Part shown: piece after piece, positions 25,776-34,913 of the stretch
Layout: every line of letters begins with the position of its first letter
Numbering within the stretch: the first letter of the stretch is position 1
NCBI GenBank assembly: GCA_022448365.1
Contig: JAKVCS010000006.1
Coordinates: 1-64,000, forward strand
Direction of reading: 5' to 3'
Length of the DNA: 64,000 bases
DNA from: Saccharospirillaceae bacterium
Lineage (GTDB): Bacteria > Pseudomonadota > Gammaproteobacteria > Pseudomonadales > Oceanobacteraceae
Notes under the pieces: model-generated
The model's input: only the letters and a program-made list of their open reading frames with translations
The model's database searches: none
What the model was told of the DNA's origin: nothing
Translations under genes and position numbers: made by a program

Positions 25776-26659
25776 CGCCTTGCGGTCTCCCCTGTCGGAT
25801 TCTTTTTCTTACGCACGAATGCAGATACCTGACTGCTACGCACCGGCTCTAACAGCGGATGTTGAAAATCCACCATTTCTCCCAGACCTATAACCAAAAT
25901 ACCTCCGGGAGCCAGTCGTTCAGCCAGTACATTTAATATTTCCCGGCGACGCCATCGACGGAAATAAATCAGTACGTTCTGGCAGTAAATCACATGCTGA
26001 GAATTTAGCGGGCAAACATTCAGATTGAGGATATTCACCTGGCTAAAGCAACAACGCTTGCGTAAATGATCACTGATTTCTATTTCGTTGATGCCGCTGG
26101 TTTTAAACGAACGAGCGAGGTATTCCTGAGGAACCCATTCTAACGCGCGGGGCTGATAACGACCCGCCCTGGCTTTGCGCAATACGATGGTGGAAATATC
26201 CGTTCCGGTGATAGCGTAACGCTTATTCAATGGCGTCAGATAACGATCTGCGATCATCGACAAGCTGTAAGCTTCCTCGCCGGAGGAACACCCTACACTC
26301 CAACACTCCAAGGTTTCATCAACATTCATTTCCGCCGCTTTTTGTTGGATATATTGATCCACATAAGCGTAAGCATCCGGGTCGCGAAAGAAGCGAGTTT
26401 CCTGTACCGTCAGCCGGTCAACCAGCGTGCTCCACTCGATCGCTCCGGTCGGGCCATTCAGCACGCGGTCGTAATATTCCTGATAACTCTGACAGCCAAC
26501 TTCCTGCATGCGCAGACCCAAACTGGTCTGCAAAAAAGAACGCCTTTGACTCGGCAAACACATACCAGTGCGCTCTTCCAGCAGATTCTGCCAGCGCCCG
26601 AACTGGACATCATCCAGCTCTGGAACCGTTGTTAACCCGGATCGATATTGATGAGACAT
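25772..26659 (-). CDS. pilK: Chemotaxis-type methyltransferase PilK
   Basis: A 295-residue CheR-family S-adenosylmethionine-dependent methyltransferase that methylates glutamates of the PilJ receptor. It shows LVDRLTVQETRFFRDPDAY, the SAM-binding CWSVGCSSGEEAYSL loop, the TGTDIS acidic strand end, and HVIYCQNVLIYF, followed by a final GGILVIGLGE strand. It ends with a basic RKKKNPTGETARR tail. The stop overlaps the ATG of chpA (4 bp), and pilJ is 14 bp upstream, so it is embedded in the operon. Confidence 0.95.
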   Translation of the reverse strand: MSHQYRSGLTTVPELDDVQFGRWQNLLEERTGMCLPSQRRSFLQTSLGLRMQEVGCQSYQEYYDRVLNGPTGAIEWSTLVDRLTVQETRFFRDPDAYAYVDQYIQQKAAEMNVDETLECWSVGCSSGEEAYSLSMIADRYLTPLNKRYAITGTDISTIVLRKARAGRYQPRALEWVPQEYLARSFKTSGINEIEISDHLRKRCCFSQVNILNLNVCPLNSQHVIYCQNVLIYFRRWRRREILNVLAERLAPGGILVIGLGEMVDFQHPLLEPVRSSQVSAFVRKKKNPTGETARR

Positions 26660-26673
26660 AGAGGTTCAGCAGG

Positions 26674-28728
26674 CTACAAAACCTGCTGCTCGTCCAGCTC
26701 CAGTTCATTTTCAGGCAGCTTAAAGCCCGCCACCGATTCACGCAGTTTGTTGGCCATTTCTGCAAGGTTACCAATCGACTTCGCCGTCGCGGTAGTACCA
26801 GCCGAAGTCTGCGAGGTAATTTCCTGAATAACGTTCATCGTGTTGGAAATATGACCCGCAGAAGAAGCCTGCTGACGTGCGGCGTTGGAAATGTTCTGAA
26901 TCAATTCCGCCAGGTTTTTCGATACGTTCTCAATCTCTTCCAGGGCAACACCCGCATCCTGTGCAAGGCGAGCACCACGTACCACCTCTGAAGTGGTAGT
27001 TTCCATCGAGATTACCGCTTCATTGGTATCGTTCTGAATCGTTTTAACCAGCGCCTCAATCTGCTTCGTTGCTGCTGCAGAACGTTCCGCCAGACGCTGT
27101 ACCTCATCCGCAACTACCGCGAAGCCCCGACCGGCGTCACCCGCCATCGATGCCTGAATAGCGGCGTTAAGCGATAGGATGTTGGTTTGGTCGGCGATAT
27201 CGGTAATCAGGGAGATGATGTCACCAATCTCCTGCGAGGATTCACCCAGACGTTTAATACGCTTAGATGTTTCCTGAATCTGCTCACGGATGTTATCCAT
27301 GCCGTTGATCGTTGCCTGTACGACTTCGGCGCCTTTGTTCGCGATCGCAACCGATCGCTCCGCAACCGCGGAAGATTCCGAGGCGTTAGCCGATACCTGG
27401 TCAATCGACACCGCCATTTCGTTGATCGCGGCGGATGCTCCGGCAATTTCCTGTGCCTGGTGCTCCGATGCTTCCGCCAAGTGCATTGCTGTCGCCTGGG
27501 TTTCCTGAGCAGCGGATGATACCTGTACCGCTGTTTCGTTAATCGCAGATACCAACGAGCGCATCTGGTCGATGGCGTAGTTAATGGAGTCAGCGATCGC
27601 ACCGGTGAAGTCTTCCGTCACCGTTGCTGAGGCTGTTAGGTCACCGTCTGCAAGGTCAGCAATTTCATCCAGCAGACGCAAAATCGCCATCTGGTTCGCT
27701 TCATTTTTGTTGGCTGTTTCATCCAGGTCACGACGTGTTTCACGGTAAGAAACCACACCAAAGGCAATCATCATCACGATTGCTAACAGCGCAGAAATAT
27801 AACCAACGATCTGCATCAATGCTCTTTCGCCAGTGTCCGACTGAATGCTGGTTGTCAGCTGAGACGTCTGGTCAAGCAACGTACGTGAATCTGCGAAAAT
27901 GCTGTCGGATGCTTCCCGCACCTGAAAGAGTTCCGGAGAGGTCTCAAGAATCTCATCAACCGAACCGGATACGAACTCAAACAGCTCTGCAACCTCGGCC
28001 AGGGCATAGATCGCTTCTTCATCCGTTACCTGGGAGATATTCATGGCGACATTGCCCTGAATCATGCCGTTCAGTACCCGACCGAACAACGAAGCATCCC
28101 GACCAAAGGCGTCTGCTGCCATTACCGCGTCCTCGCCACCAGCGAGTACCTTGTTCACCGATCGTACGATACGTTCCGCCAGCCAAGACTGACGCTGAGC
28201 AACCGCAACCTGGTCGGCAGGCGCACCGTTGTCGAGCAGAATCTCTACAATTTCATCATATTCCACCTGCAGTTGAGGAATCGTTTCCGCAAGTGTATCG
28301 GCAACTTCGTGCAGAGAGATAATGATGTCCTGGGCAGTGAGAATCTGGTCAGCGTTGCCTTTTACCGAGATCCAGATACCCTGTACATCGGTCATGGAGG
28401 CGACTTCTGCAGGGTCCAATCCGGTAGCTGGGTTACCACGGGTAAGATAACCCCAGCGCTGGTCAAAATTATCACGTGCTGAGCGGAGCTGACCGAAGGC
28501 TTCTTCTTTGCCGCCAGCCGCCTCAACCGCGTTTTTTGCCAGTTCCTGCGACAGTACCCGCAACTCACCCGCGTGTTCAATATACTGGTCGTCCCGATTT
28601 GCTAAGGCATTCACATACACCGTAATAGCAATAAAGACACCCAGGAATAAGAACAGCAGCCCCGCCAGAACACCGTTAATACGGTTTCTGAAGACCGTCG
28701 ACAAGACGCTTCCTGTGTTTTCGCTCAT
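26674..28728 (-). CDS. pilJ: Methyl-accepting chemotaxis protein PilJ
   Basis: A 684-residue transmembrane receptor of the Pil-Chp system. The first membrane helix is at about 17-37 (VLAGLLFLFLGVFIAITVYV). A large periplasmic helical region with two PilJ-type sensor modules follows, then a second helix near 310-330 (VGYISALLAIVMMIAFGVV), a HAMP-like segment and a long cytoplasmic coiled-coil. The highly conserved signalling tip is present (DIADQTNILSLNAAIQASMA). Unlike most receptors it has no C-terminal pentapeptide tether. The start codon and membrane topology agree with the known PilJ plan. A 99-bp gap separates it from pilI. Confidence 0.97.
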   Translation of the reverse strand: MSENTGSVLSTVFRNRINGVLAGLLFLFLGVFIAITVYVNALANRDDQYIEHAGELRVLSQELAKNAVEAAGGKEEAFGQLRSARDNFDQRWGYLTRGNPATGLDPAEVASMTDVQGIWISVKGNADQILTAQDIIISLHEVADTLAETIPQLQVEYDEIVEILLDNGAPADQVAVAQRQSWLAERIVRSVNKVLAGGEDAVMAADAFGRDASLFGRVLNGMIQGNVAMNISQVTDEEAIYALAEVAELFEFVSGSVDEILETSPELFQVREASDSIFADSRTLLDQTSQLTTSIQSDTGERALMQIVGYISALLAIVMMIAFGVVSYRETRRDLDETANKNEANQMAILRLLDEIADLADGDLTASATVTEDFTGAIADSINYAIDQMRSLVSAINETAVQVSSAAQETQATAMHLAEASEHQAQEIAGASAAINEMAVSIDQVSANASESSAVAERSVAIANKGAEVVQATINGMDNIREQIQETSKRIKRLGESSQEIGDIISLITDIADQTNILSLNAAIQASMAGDAGRGFAVVADEVQRLAERSAAATKQIEALVKTIQNDTNEAVISMETTTSEVVRGARLAQDAGVALEEIENVSKNLAELIQNISNAARQQASSAGHISNTMNVIQEITSQTSAGTTATAKSIGNLAEMANKLRESVAGFKLPENELELDEQQVL

Positions 28729-28827
28729 GCGTTCCTCTCCACACTCACTCTTTCAAGTTTCGCCTTGCGGCTACTTATCATTAGTCATCGCGACAAGCAG
28801 AATTTGGCTCGACGCAATGTATAAAAT

Positions 28828-29352
28828 TCAAACGGCTATCTGCAGGAATTCAGGCGCATGCACTAAATCCAGCAACTGAAAAATGGGCCAGGTTTTGCCA
28901 TCACGCTCATAAGCGCGCGACACAAACTTTTCAAATTCCGGTTCCAGCTCAGTTGGCTGTAATTGGCGGTCCTCAGCAAATTGCTGCATACCCAATACGG
29001 CATCGACCAGCAGACCGATCATATGATCACCATGCTCAACAACCAGCACACGCCGACTGCGCCAATTAGCCTTGGATGGCAACCCTAAGAGGCCGGCCAG
29101 ATCCATGACAGGAACCAATCGACCACGGACATTCGCTACACCCAGCACCCAACTGCGAACGCCGGGCACACGGGTCAAACGGGGAGGCTGCAGAATTTCA
29201 GCAACTTCCGACATGTCAGCGGCAAAGTGCTGCCCGGCCAACATAAAGCCGACGCCACGCCAGTATGCAACCAGCTCTACCTGCTGCGGCAGAGCTGAAG
29301 CGTTTGAACGGCTGCGTTCGGCAATATCGACCAGCTGAGCAAACGGATGCAT
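28828..29352 (-). CDS. pilI: CheW-like coupling protein PilI
   Basis: A 174-residue CheW domain protein that connects PilJ to ChpA. Recognisable segments are GVGFMLAGQHFAADMSEVAEIL, RVPGVRSWVLGVANVRGRLV followed by PVMDLAGLLGL, and MIGLLVDAVLGMQQF. It lies one base after the pilH stop codon, in the expected operon order. The N-terminal 35 residues before the CheW fold are predicted helical, as in other PilI proteins. Confidence 0.95.
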   Translation of the reverse strand: MHPFAQLVDIAERSRSNASALPQQVELVAYWRGVGFMLAGQHFAADMSEVAEILQPPRLTRVPGVRSWVLGVANVRGRLVPVMDLAGLLGLPSKANWRSRRVLVVEHGDHMIGLLVDAVLGMQQFAEDRQLQPTELEPEFEKFVSRAYERDGKTWPIFQLLDLVHAPEFLQIAV

Positions 29353-29353
29353 A

Positions 29354-29719
29354 TCAGCCTGCCATGACCGAAGCGATCTCTGACAGCAAGGTCGCTTCTA
29401 CTACTGGCTTAACCAGATAGCCACTGGCACCCTGGCGCTTACCCCACACACGATCAGTTTCCTGATCTTTGGTGGTCACAATAATCACCGGAATATGCTG
29501 AGTTTCAGCATCTTTTGTTAATTGGCGGGTTGCCTGAAAACCATTCAGACCAGGCATCACAATATCCATTAACACCACGTCAGGCTTTTCCTGACGGGCG
29601 ACAGCAACACCATCTGCACCATTTTCTGCGCTTAATACTTCGTGACCATTTTTTTCTAACATTACACGGAATGCTTCTGTTTCGGTCGGGGAATCATCAA
29701 CAACCAGGATTCGGGCCAT
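29354..29719 (-). CDS. pilH: Response regulator PilH
   Basis: A 121-residue single-domain receiver. The acidic pocket is in ARILVVDDSPTETEAF, the phosphoacceptor Asp in VVLMDIVMPGLNGFQA, the conserved Thr in IIVTTKDQETDRVW and the Lys in GYLVKPVVEATL. PilH is the CheY-like regulator that modulates retraction and kinase output in the Pil-Chp system. It has no output domain. It is 33 bp downstream of pilG and almost touches pilI. Confidence 0.95.
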   Translation of the reverse strand: MARILVVDDSPTETEAFRVMLEKNGHEVLSAENGADGVAVARQEKPDVVLMDIVMPGLNGFQATRQLTKDAETQHIPVIIVTTKDQETDRVWGKRQGASGYLVKPVVEATLLSEIASVMAG

Positions 29720-29752
29720 GCCTATTTCCTCTTAAATTCTGTTTACTCGGGC

Positions 29753-30136
29753 TCAGGATTTGACGTACTGGCGAATCGAACCCAGCAGCTCTTCTTTACT
29801 GAAAGGCTTGGTCAGGTACTCATCGGAACCCACGATACGACCTTTCGCTTTATCAAATAAGCCGTCTTTACTGGACAACATAATGACCGGGGTTGACTTG
29901 AATTTAGAGTTATTTTTAATCAAGGCACAGGTTTGGTAACCGTCCAGACGAGGCATCATAATATCGACAAAAATGATGTCTGGATGTGTGTCGGCAATTT
30001 TTGCAAGCGCATCAAAGCCATCGGTAGCAGTGATCACTTCGCAGCCAACTTTTTTGAGCAGAGTCTCAGCCGTACGACGAATGGTTTTACTGTCGTCGAT
30101 GACCATGACTTTTACATTCTGAAAGTTATCGTCCAT
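29753..30136 (-). CDS. pilG: Response regulator PilG
   Basis: A 127-residue CheY-like receiver, first gene of the Pil-Chp operon. Motifs are VKVMVIDDSKTIRRTAETLL, phosphoacceptor in IIFVDIMMPRLDGYQT, PVIMLSSKDGLFDKAKG and EYLTKPFSKEELL. PilG promotes pilus extension through the adenylate cyclase/FimL side of the pathway. The start at 30136 (MDDNFQNVK) is chosen over one 18 bp upstream because AAAGG lies seven to eight bases before it and it matches the family length. The 220-bp gap to divergent gshB must hold the operon promoter. Confidence 0.95.
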   Translation of the reverse strand: MDDNFQNVKVMVIDDSKTIRRTAETLLKKVGCEVITATDGFDALAKIADTHPDIIFVDIMMPRLDGYQTCALIKNNSKFKSTPVIMLSSKDGLFDKAKGRIVGSDEYLTKPFSKEELLGSIRQYVKS

Positions 30137-30356
30137 AGGGAGGCCTTTAACCATCCATTTCTTTGTATTTTATTGAGCGACTGTCTTTCGACCGCAGAGA
30201 CGCCATTGCGCACTTTTGTATCATACTTAGGTGCCCCAGGCTAGCGGCCAAATCGTCAATACTGCGCGAGAATCCTGTTTAAATCTGTTGCGCCACTGGG
30301 ATAGCCAATCAGTTACACTCTGCACATCTGATCTATTTTCATTCAACGGAGACTCT

Positions 30357-31301
30357 ATGAGCATCAAACTCGGTGTAGTGATGGACCCGATTTCACAGAT
30401 TGCGTTTAAGAAGGATACCTCACTGGCGTTGCTCAACGCCGCTCAGCAAAAAGGCTGTGAGCTGTTTTACATGGAGCAGTCCGATCTTTACATCGAAAAC
30501 GGCGTTGCCATGGGTCGCATGGCGGCACTGACCGTCGAGATGAATCCAGATAACTGGTACAACATGGCGGAGTACCAGCACCGCCCCTTGTCTGACCTGA
30601 ACATTATCCTGATGCGCAAAGATCCGCCATTTGACAGCGAATTCATCTATTCCACATACATTCTGGAGCGCGCCGAAGAAGCTGGGGTATTAATTGCCAA
30701 CAACCCGCAAAGCCTGCGTGATTGCAACGAAAAAGTTTTCGCCACGGCATTCCCGGATTTAATGACACCAACACTGGTCAGTCGCAGCGCAGAACTGTTG
30801 AAGAAATTCCATAAAGACCACGGCGACGTCATCTTTAAACCACTCGATGGCATGGGCGGCTCCTCCATTTTCCGCCTCAAACAGGACGATCCAAACGTAT
30901 CCGTCATCATTGAAACCCTGACCAATCATGGTCAACAGCAAATTATGGCGCAGCGTTTTATCCCCGAAATTGTTGATGGTGATAAGCGCATTCTGATGAT
31001 TGATGGTGAGCCGGTCCCTTACACCCTGGCACGAATTCCGGCCAAAGGAGAAACCCGCGGAAACATCGCGGCTGGCGGCACCGGAGTCACTCAACCATTG
31101 AGCGATGAAAACCGCGCCATCGCAGAAAAAGTGGGTCCGATCCTGAAACAAAAAGGACTCTACTTTGTCGGACTGGATGTGATTGGCAACTCGCTGACTG
31201 AGATTAATGTGACCAGCCCGACCTGTGTGCGCGAAATCAGCCGCGACTCCGGCATTGACGTAGCCGGTCTGTTAATTGATACCTTACTGGCGAAACTTTA
31301 G
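30357..31301 (+). CDS. gshB: Glutathione synthetase
   Basis: A 314-residue ATP-grasp enzyme joining gamma-glutamylcysteine and glycine. Typical segments are SIKLGVVMDPISQIAFKKDT, LIANNPQSLRDCNEKVFA, GDVIFKPLDGMGGSSIFRL (ATP-binding loop), MAQRFIPEIVDGDKRILMI and GNIAAGGTG, with DVIGNSLTEINVTSPT at the metal site. ATG at 30357 is preceded by CGGAG. A longer reading frame upstream is not needed and does not resemble the family. It is divergent from pilG, as in Pseudomonas. Confidence 0.98.
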   Translation: MSIKLGVVMDPISQIAFKKDTSLALLNAAQQKGCELFYMEQSDLYIENGVAMGRMAALTVEMNPDNWYNMAEYQHRPLSDLNIILMRKDPPFDSEFIYSTYILERAEEAGVLIANNPQSLRDCNEKVFATAFPDLMTPTLVSRSAELLKKFHKDHGDVIFKPLDGMGGSSIFRLKQDDPNVSVIIETLTNHGQQQIMAQRFIPEIVDGDKRILMIDGEPVPYTLARIPAKGETRGNIAAGGTGVTQPLSDENRAIAEKVGPILKQKGLYFVGLDVIGNSLTEINVTSPTCVREISRDSGIDVAGLLIDTLLAKL

Positions 31302-31417
31302 CCAACCAGTGTTATCGCAATTTGCTTCCTCAGCCGCTTCGGCAGTGGACAAATTTCGTTGATAAGCGCAGACTTGCAGTCGCATTCAACCTGCTTTTTT
31401 GAGGCTGTTATTTCCGC

Positions 31418-32296
31418 ATGTCTGCCGCTGCTGTTACCAGTACCGACCGCCTGTCATTCGCCCTGTTTCTGGCGCTGGTGATTCATGCATTGCTGATTCT
31501 CGGAATCAGCTTCTCTGCCACCGATCAAACCAGCCTGTCAAAAACACTTGAAGTCACGTTAGCTACTTATAAAAGTGATACCACACCCGATAAAGCCGAT
31601 TTTATTGCACAGGAAAACCAGCAAGGTAGCGGCACACTGGACGAGGCGAAAATGCTGACCACGGATATGGAAGCGAATTTTCATGCCAATCAAGTCAACG
31701 AGACATCGCCACAGGAACAACAGGCAACCGCACCCAGACTCCCTGAAGCGCAGCAACGTCAGGTATCAACCATTGGAGAAAGCCGGTTCAAAACGCAACT
31801 GAAAAACAGCGACATCCCGCCCAACCCGGCTGATCTGCCTGATGGCCCACAAAAAACCTTGCTACAACGCAGCCTCGAGATTGCCAGCCTCGAAGCCAAG
31901 CTCGATAGTCAACGCCAACTGTATGCCAAGCAGCCACGTATTCAGCGCTTAACCGCCGCTTCCACCATGAAAGCCAACGATGCTTATTATGTAAATTCGT
32001 GGCGACGCCGCATTGAAGATAACGGAGCTCGTAATTACCCGCGAGAAGCTGAAAACTGCTTCAATGACTGCCGCTTACGTTTGTTAGTGGCGATCAATCC
32101 AAACGGCACCATATACGAACTGCGGGTACTGGAATCTTCGGGTCGTAAAGTTCTGGATGATGCCGCACTGCGGATTGTTCGCCAGTCAGCTCCATTCGCG
32201 CCCTTCACCGCAGAAATGCGCAAAAATACCGACCGCCTGGAAATCATTCGTACCTGGCAATTTAAAGGCAACCGTTATCTGTCGGATGCGGGTTGA
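31418..32296 (+). CDS. TonB-family protein (TonB3-like)
   Basis: A 292-residue envelope protein with one N-terminal membrane helix (LSFALFLALVIHALLILGIS). It then has a long periplasmic linker rich in Gln, Ala and charged residues and a C-terminal TonB domain with YPREAENCFNDCRLRLLVAI, GRKVLDDAALRIVRQSAPFAPF and LEIIRTWQF. The Pro-Glu/Pro-Lys stretch common in classical TonB is absent. The position between gshB and yqgE equals that of the P. aeruginosa tonB3 gene, which is needed for type IV pilus assembly and twitching rather than iron uptake. That role is a good guess here, next to the Pil-Chp operon. Confidence 0.88.
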   Translation: MSAAAVTSTDRLSFALFLALVIHALLILGISFSATDQTSLSKTLEVTLATYKSDTTPDKADFIAQENQQGSGTLDEAKMLTTDMEANFHANQVNETSPQEQQATAPRLPEAQQRQVSTIGESRFKTQLKNSDIPPNPADLPDGPQKTLLQRSLEIASLEAKLDSQRQLYAKQPRIQRLTAASTMKANDAYYVNSWRRRIEDNGARNYPREAENCFNDCRLRLLVAINPNGTIYELRVLESSGRKVLDDAALRIVRQSAPFAPFTAEMRKNTDRLEIIRTWQFKGNRYLSDAG

Positions 32297-32308
32297 TAAA
32301 AGATTCTC

Positions 32309-32866
32309 ATGCAACAATTGCAAAGCTTAAAAAATCACCTCCTTATCGCCATGCCACAGCTGGGAGACTCCTGGTTTGAGGGCACCGTCACCTATTTGTG
32401 CGAACATAATGAAGAGGGGGCAATGGGTCTGGTCTTAAACAAGCCATTAAAAGTTTCTCTCGACGATATTTGCCAACAATTGGACATTGATCGCCTGCCC
32501 GGAATTGATCCGGCTATCCTGGCGGGCGGACCGGTAAGCAGGGAGCACGGCTTTATACTTCATCGTCAGCAAGGCCAATGGGACTCAACCCTGAACGTTG
32601 AGGAAGAGGCTCACCTGACGTCGTCAAAAGATATCCTGAAAGCCATTGCCGCCGGTGATGGTCCGCAGAATTACCGAATGGCGCTGGGCTATGCAGGCTG
32701 GGATGCACAACAACTGGACGAGGAGCTAAAACAGAATTCCTGGCTGACGGTTGAAGCCAGCAGCGAATTATTATTCGCAACTCAGCCAGAAGATCTTTAC
32801 CGCAGCGCCTTGAATCAATTGGGTATCAATCCCGAATTTCTCAGCTCTGATGCGGGGCACGCGTAA
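32309..32866 (+). CDS. yqgE: YqgE/AlgH family protein
   Basis: A 185-residue protein of the YqgE/AlgH (DUF179) family: LKNHLLIAMPQLGDSWFEGT, VTYLCEHNEEGAMGLVLNKP, ILAGGPVSREHGFILH and RMALGYAGWDAQQLDEEL. The biochemical function is unknown; in Pseudomonas AlgH was named for an effect on alginate. It is 12 bp after tonB and its stop overlaps the ruvX start (TAATG), so the genes are coupled. Confidence 0.95.
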   Translation: MQQLQSLKNHLLIAMPQLGDSWFEGTVTYLCEHNEEGAMGLVLNKPLKVSLDDICQQLDIDRLPGIDPAILAGGPVSREHGFILHRQQGQWDSTLNVEEEAHLTSSKDILKAIAAGDGPQNYRMALGYAGWDAQQLDEELKQNSWLTVEASSELLFATQPEDLYRSALNQLGINPEFLSSDAGHA

Positions 32867-33312
32867 TGTCTGGCGTTGCTATTACCAATAAGATTCAGAC
32901 ATTAATGGGGTTTGATTTTGGTACTCAGCGCATTGGCATTGCTACCGGTCAGCGAGTGACAGAAACAGCAGGCCCACTTGATCCAGTCAAAGCCAAAGAC
33001 GGCATCCCGAACTGGGACAACCTGCAAAAGATTATCAACGAATGGCAACCCGATGCATTTGTTGTGGGACTGCCATTAAACATGGATGGCACACCGTCCG
33101 ATATGAGCAACCGCGCGGCCAAATTTGCCCGGCGGTTAGAAGGTCGTTTTCATCGTCCTGCCTATACTCAGGACGAACGCCTGACCAGTTTCGAAGCCAA
33201 AGGCATGGTAATCGATCAGGGTGGCGACCGTGATTTTGGTGCAAATTCAGTTGATGGTTTGGCCGCTCAATTAATTTTGCAAAGCTGGATGACCGAGCAT
33301 CCGCGCGACTGA
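32866..33312 (+). CDS. ruvX: Holliday junction resolvase-like protein RuvX/YqgF
   Basis: A 148-residue RNase H-fold nuclease of the YqgF family, implicated in 16S rRNA 5'-end processing (pre-16S rRNase) and recombination. Motifs: LMGFDFGTQRIGIATGQ with the catalytic Asp, DAFVVGLPLNMDGTPSDMS, YTQDERLTSFEAKGM and the last acidic site near NSVDGLAAQLILQSW. The first 12 residues before MGFDFG may be a non-native extension, but the start overlaps the yqgE stop in the usual coupled way. Confidence 0.95.
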   Translation: MSGVAITNKIQTLMGFDFGTQRIGIATGQRVTETAGPLDPVKAKDGIPNWDNLQKIINEWQPDAFVVGLPLNMDGTPSDMSNRAAKFARRLEGRFHRPAYTQDERLTSFEAKGMVIDQGGDRDFGANSVDGLAAQLILQSWMTEHPRD

Positions 33313-33401
33313 GTTTTAATACCATTTTAATCGCGGCAATTTGTTTTTAACGTTTTAATCACAGCCTGCCTTGCAGGTATGTTAGTTTTCCAGGAGAAAT
33401 T

Positions 33402-33908
33402 ATGAGCCTTCCTCCAGCCCTGCAGGATTGTGAAAAAACCTGCCAAGAGTTAGGTGATCGTCTGCACACTCTGCTGGCTCAGCGACAGATCGAAAATCCT
33501 CTGATAATCGGTATCCGTACGGGCGGCGTATGGGTCGCTGAACGCTTACACCAACATCTGAAACTGCAGGAAAATATTGGTGTACTGGATATCAGTTTTT
33601 ATCGCGATGACTTTACCCGTCACGGCTTACATCCCCAGGTCAAAGGCTCCGAACTCCCTGACAGCATCGAAAATCGCCATATTATCCTGGTCGATGATGT
33701 GGTGATGAGCGGTCGTACGATTCGTGCAGCCATGAATGAGCTGTTTGATTACGGCCGCCCTGCCAGTATCCAGCTGGTCTGCTTATTGGATATAGGCCGA
33801 CGTGAACTACCGATTCAGCCTGATCTTTGTGGCGCCAGCCTGGAACTATCCGACGGTCAGCTGGTGAAGCTGTCCGGCCCGGAACCCTTAACCCTGTCTC
33901 TAGCCTGA
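33402..33908 (+). CDS. pyrR: Bifunctional pyr operon regulator/uracil phosphoribosyltransferase
   Basis: A 168-residue PyrR with the type I phosphoribosyltransferase PRPP loop [35 protein letters not shown] and [11 protein letters not shown]. It converts uracil to UMP and, in some bacteria, controls the pyr operon by binding RNA. The 90-bp upstream gap has a small CCTGC-CTT-GCAGG hairpin near 33364-33379 and a GGAGA ribosome site, but no convincing attenuator. It is the first of pyrR-pyrB-pyrC', an order shared with Pseudomonas. Confidence 0.95.
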   Translation: MSLPPALQDCEKTCQELGDRLHTLLAQRQIENPLIIGIRTGGVWVAERLHQHLKLQENIGVLDISFYRDDFTRHGLHPQVKGSELPDSIENRHIILVDDVVMSGRTIRAAMNELFDYGRPASIQLVCLLDIGRRELPIQPDLCGASLELSDGQLVKLSGPEPLTLSLA

Positions 33909-33920
33909 GGATTATAACTA

Positions 33921-34913
33921 ATGAACTCGCCTCATCAGGTGCAGCTGACCGAAGATAGCCGCCTAAAGCACTTTTTAACGACCGAAGGCTTAAGCAAAGA
34001 ATTATTAACAGAAATTCTTGATACCGCTGATTCATTTATCAGCACTCAGGAGCGTTCCGTTAAAAAGGTACCGTTACTGCGGGGTAAAACCGTAGTGAAT
34101 CTGTTTTTTGAAAACAGTACCCGCACCCGCTCTACATTTGAGCTGGCGGCAAAACGTTTATCCGCCGACATTTTAAATCTGGATATTTCCAAGTCTGCCA
34201 CATCCAAAGGGGAAACCCTGATGGATACGCTGTGGAATTTGGAGGCAATGTATTCGGATATGTTCGTTGTACGGCATGCTGACTCTGGCGCAGCCCACTT
34301 TATCGCAGAACATGTGACACCCAACGTAGCGATTATTAATGCCGGTGATGGTCGCCACGCACATCCGACACAAGCGATGCTGGACATGTTGACCATTCGT
34401 CGTCACAAACAAAGTATCGAGGGTAAGGTTGTCGCAATTGTTGGCGATATTCTGCATTCCCGTGTTGCGCGATCACAAATTCACGCATTGCGCACATTAG
34501 GTGCAGCTGAAGTTCGTGTAATTGGTCCTGGGACGTTACTCCCGAATGATATCGACGCACTGGGTGCCAAACCGTTTTATCGAATGGAAGATGGTTTAAA
34601 AGACTGTGACGTCATCATCATGCTGCGTTTACAAAAAGAACGAATGCAAAATGCTTTACTGCCGAGTGAGGGCGAATTTTTTAAATTATACGGTTTAACT
34701 GAACAAAAATTATTGCTGGCAAAACCAGACGCAATTGTTATGCATCCTGGGCCGATAAACCGTGGCGTTGAAATTGAATCGGCCGTAGCCGATGGGAATC
34801 AATCGGTGATTTTAAATCAGGTAAGTTATGGCATTGCGGTACGCATGGCAGTGATGGCGATGGCCATGAGTGGTCAGCAACAAGCCAGCAGCAATGAATA
34901 TGAGGAGGCTTAA
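33921..34913 (+). CDS. pyrB: Aspartate carbamoyltransferase catalytic subunit
   Basis: A 330-residue ATCase that makes N-carbamoylaspartate, the first committed step of pyrimidine synthesis. It shows the carbamoyl-phosphate loop [43 protein letters not shown] and MLRLQKERM, with [12 protein letters not shown] near the end. The class is that of Pseudomonas-type ATCases, which assemble with a dihydroorotase-like partner encoded next door. The stop shares its last A with the pyrC' start (TAATGATG context), so the two are translationally coupled. Confidence 0.98.
   Translation: MNSPHQVQLTEDSRLKHFLTTEGLSKELLTEILDTADSFISTQERSVKKVPLLRGKTVVNLFFENSTRTRSTFELAAKRLSADILNLDISKSATSKGETLMDTLWNLEAMYSDMFVVRHADSGAAHFIAEHVTPNVAIINAGDGRHAHPTQAMLDMLTIRRHKQSIEGKVVAIVGDILHSRVARSQIHALRTLGAAEVRVIGPGTLLPNDIDALGAKPFYRMEDGLKDCDVIIMLRLQKERMQNALLPSEGEFFKLYGLTEQKLLLAKPDAIVMHPGPINRGVEIESAVADGNQSVILNQVSYGIAVRMAVMAMAMSGQQQASSNEYEEA

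Noticed and set aside
31418-32296. TonB protein as part of the petrobactin uptake system
   Set aside because: Its position matches tonB3 of the pilus region and it has no Fur box. No TonB-dependent receptor lies in the window.
33364-33379. CCTGC-CTT-GCAGG hairpin before pyrR as a pyr attenuator
   Set aside because: The stem is only five pairs, the following tract is not U-rich enough, and no antiterminator or PyrR-binding loop is apparent.
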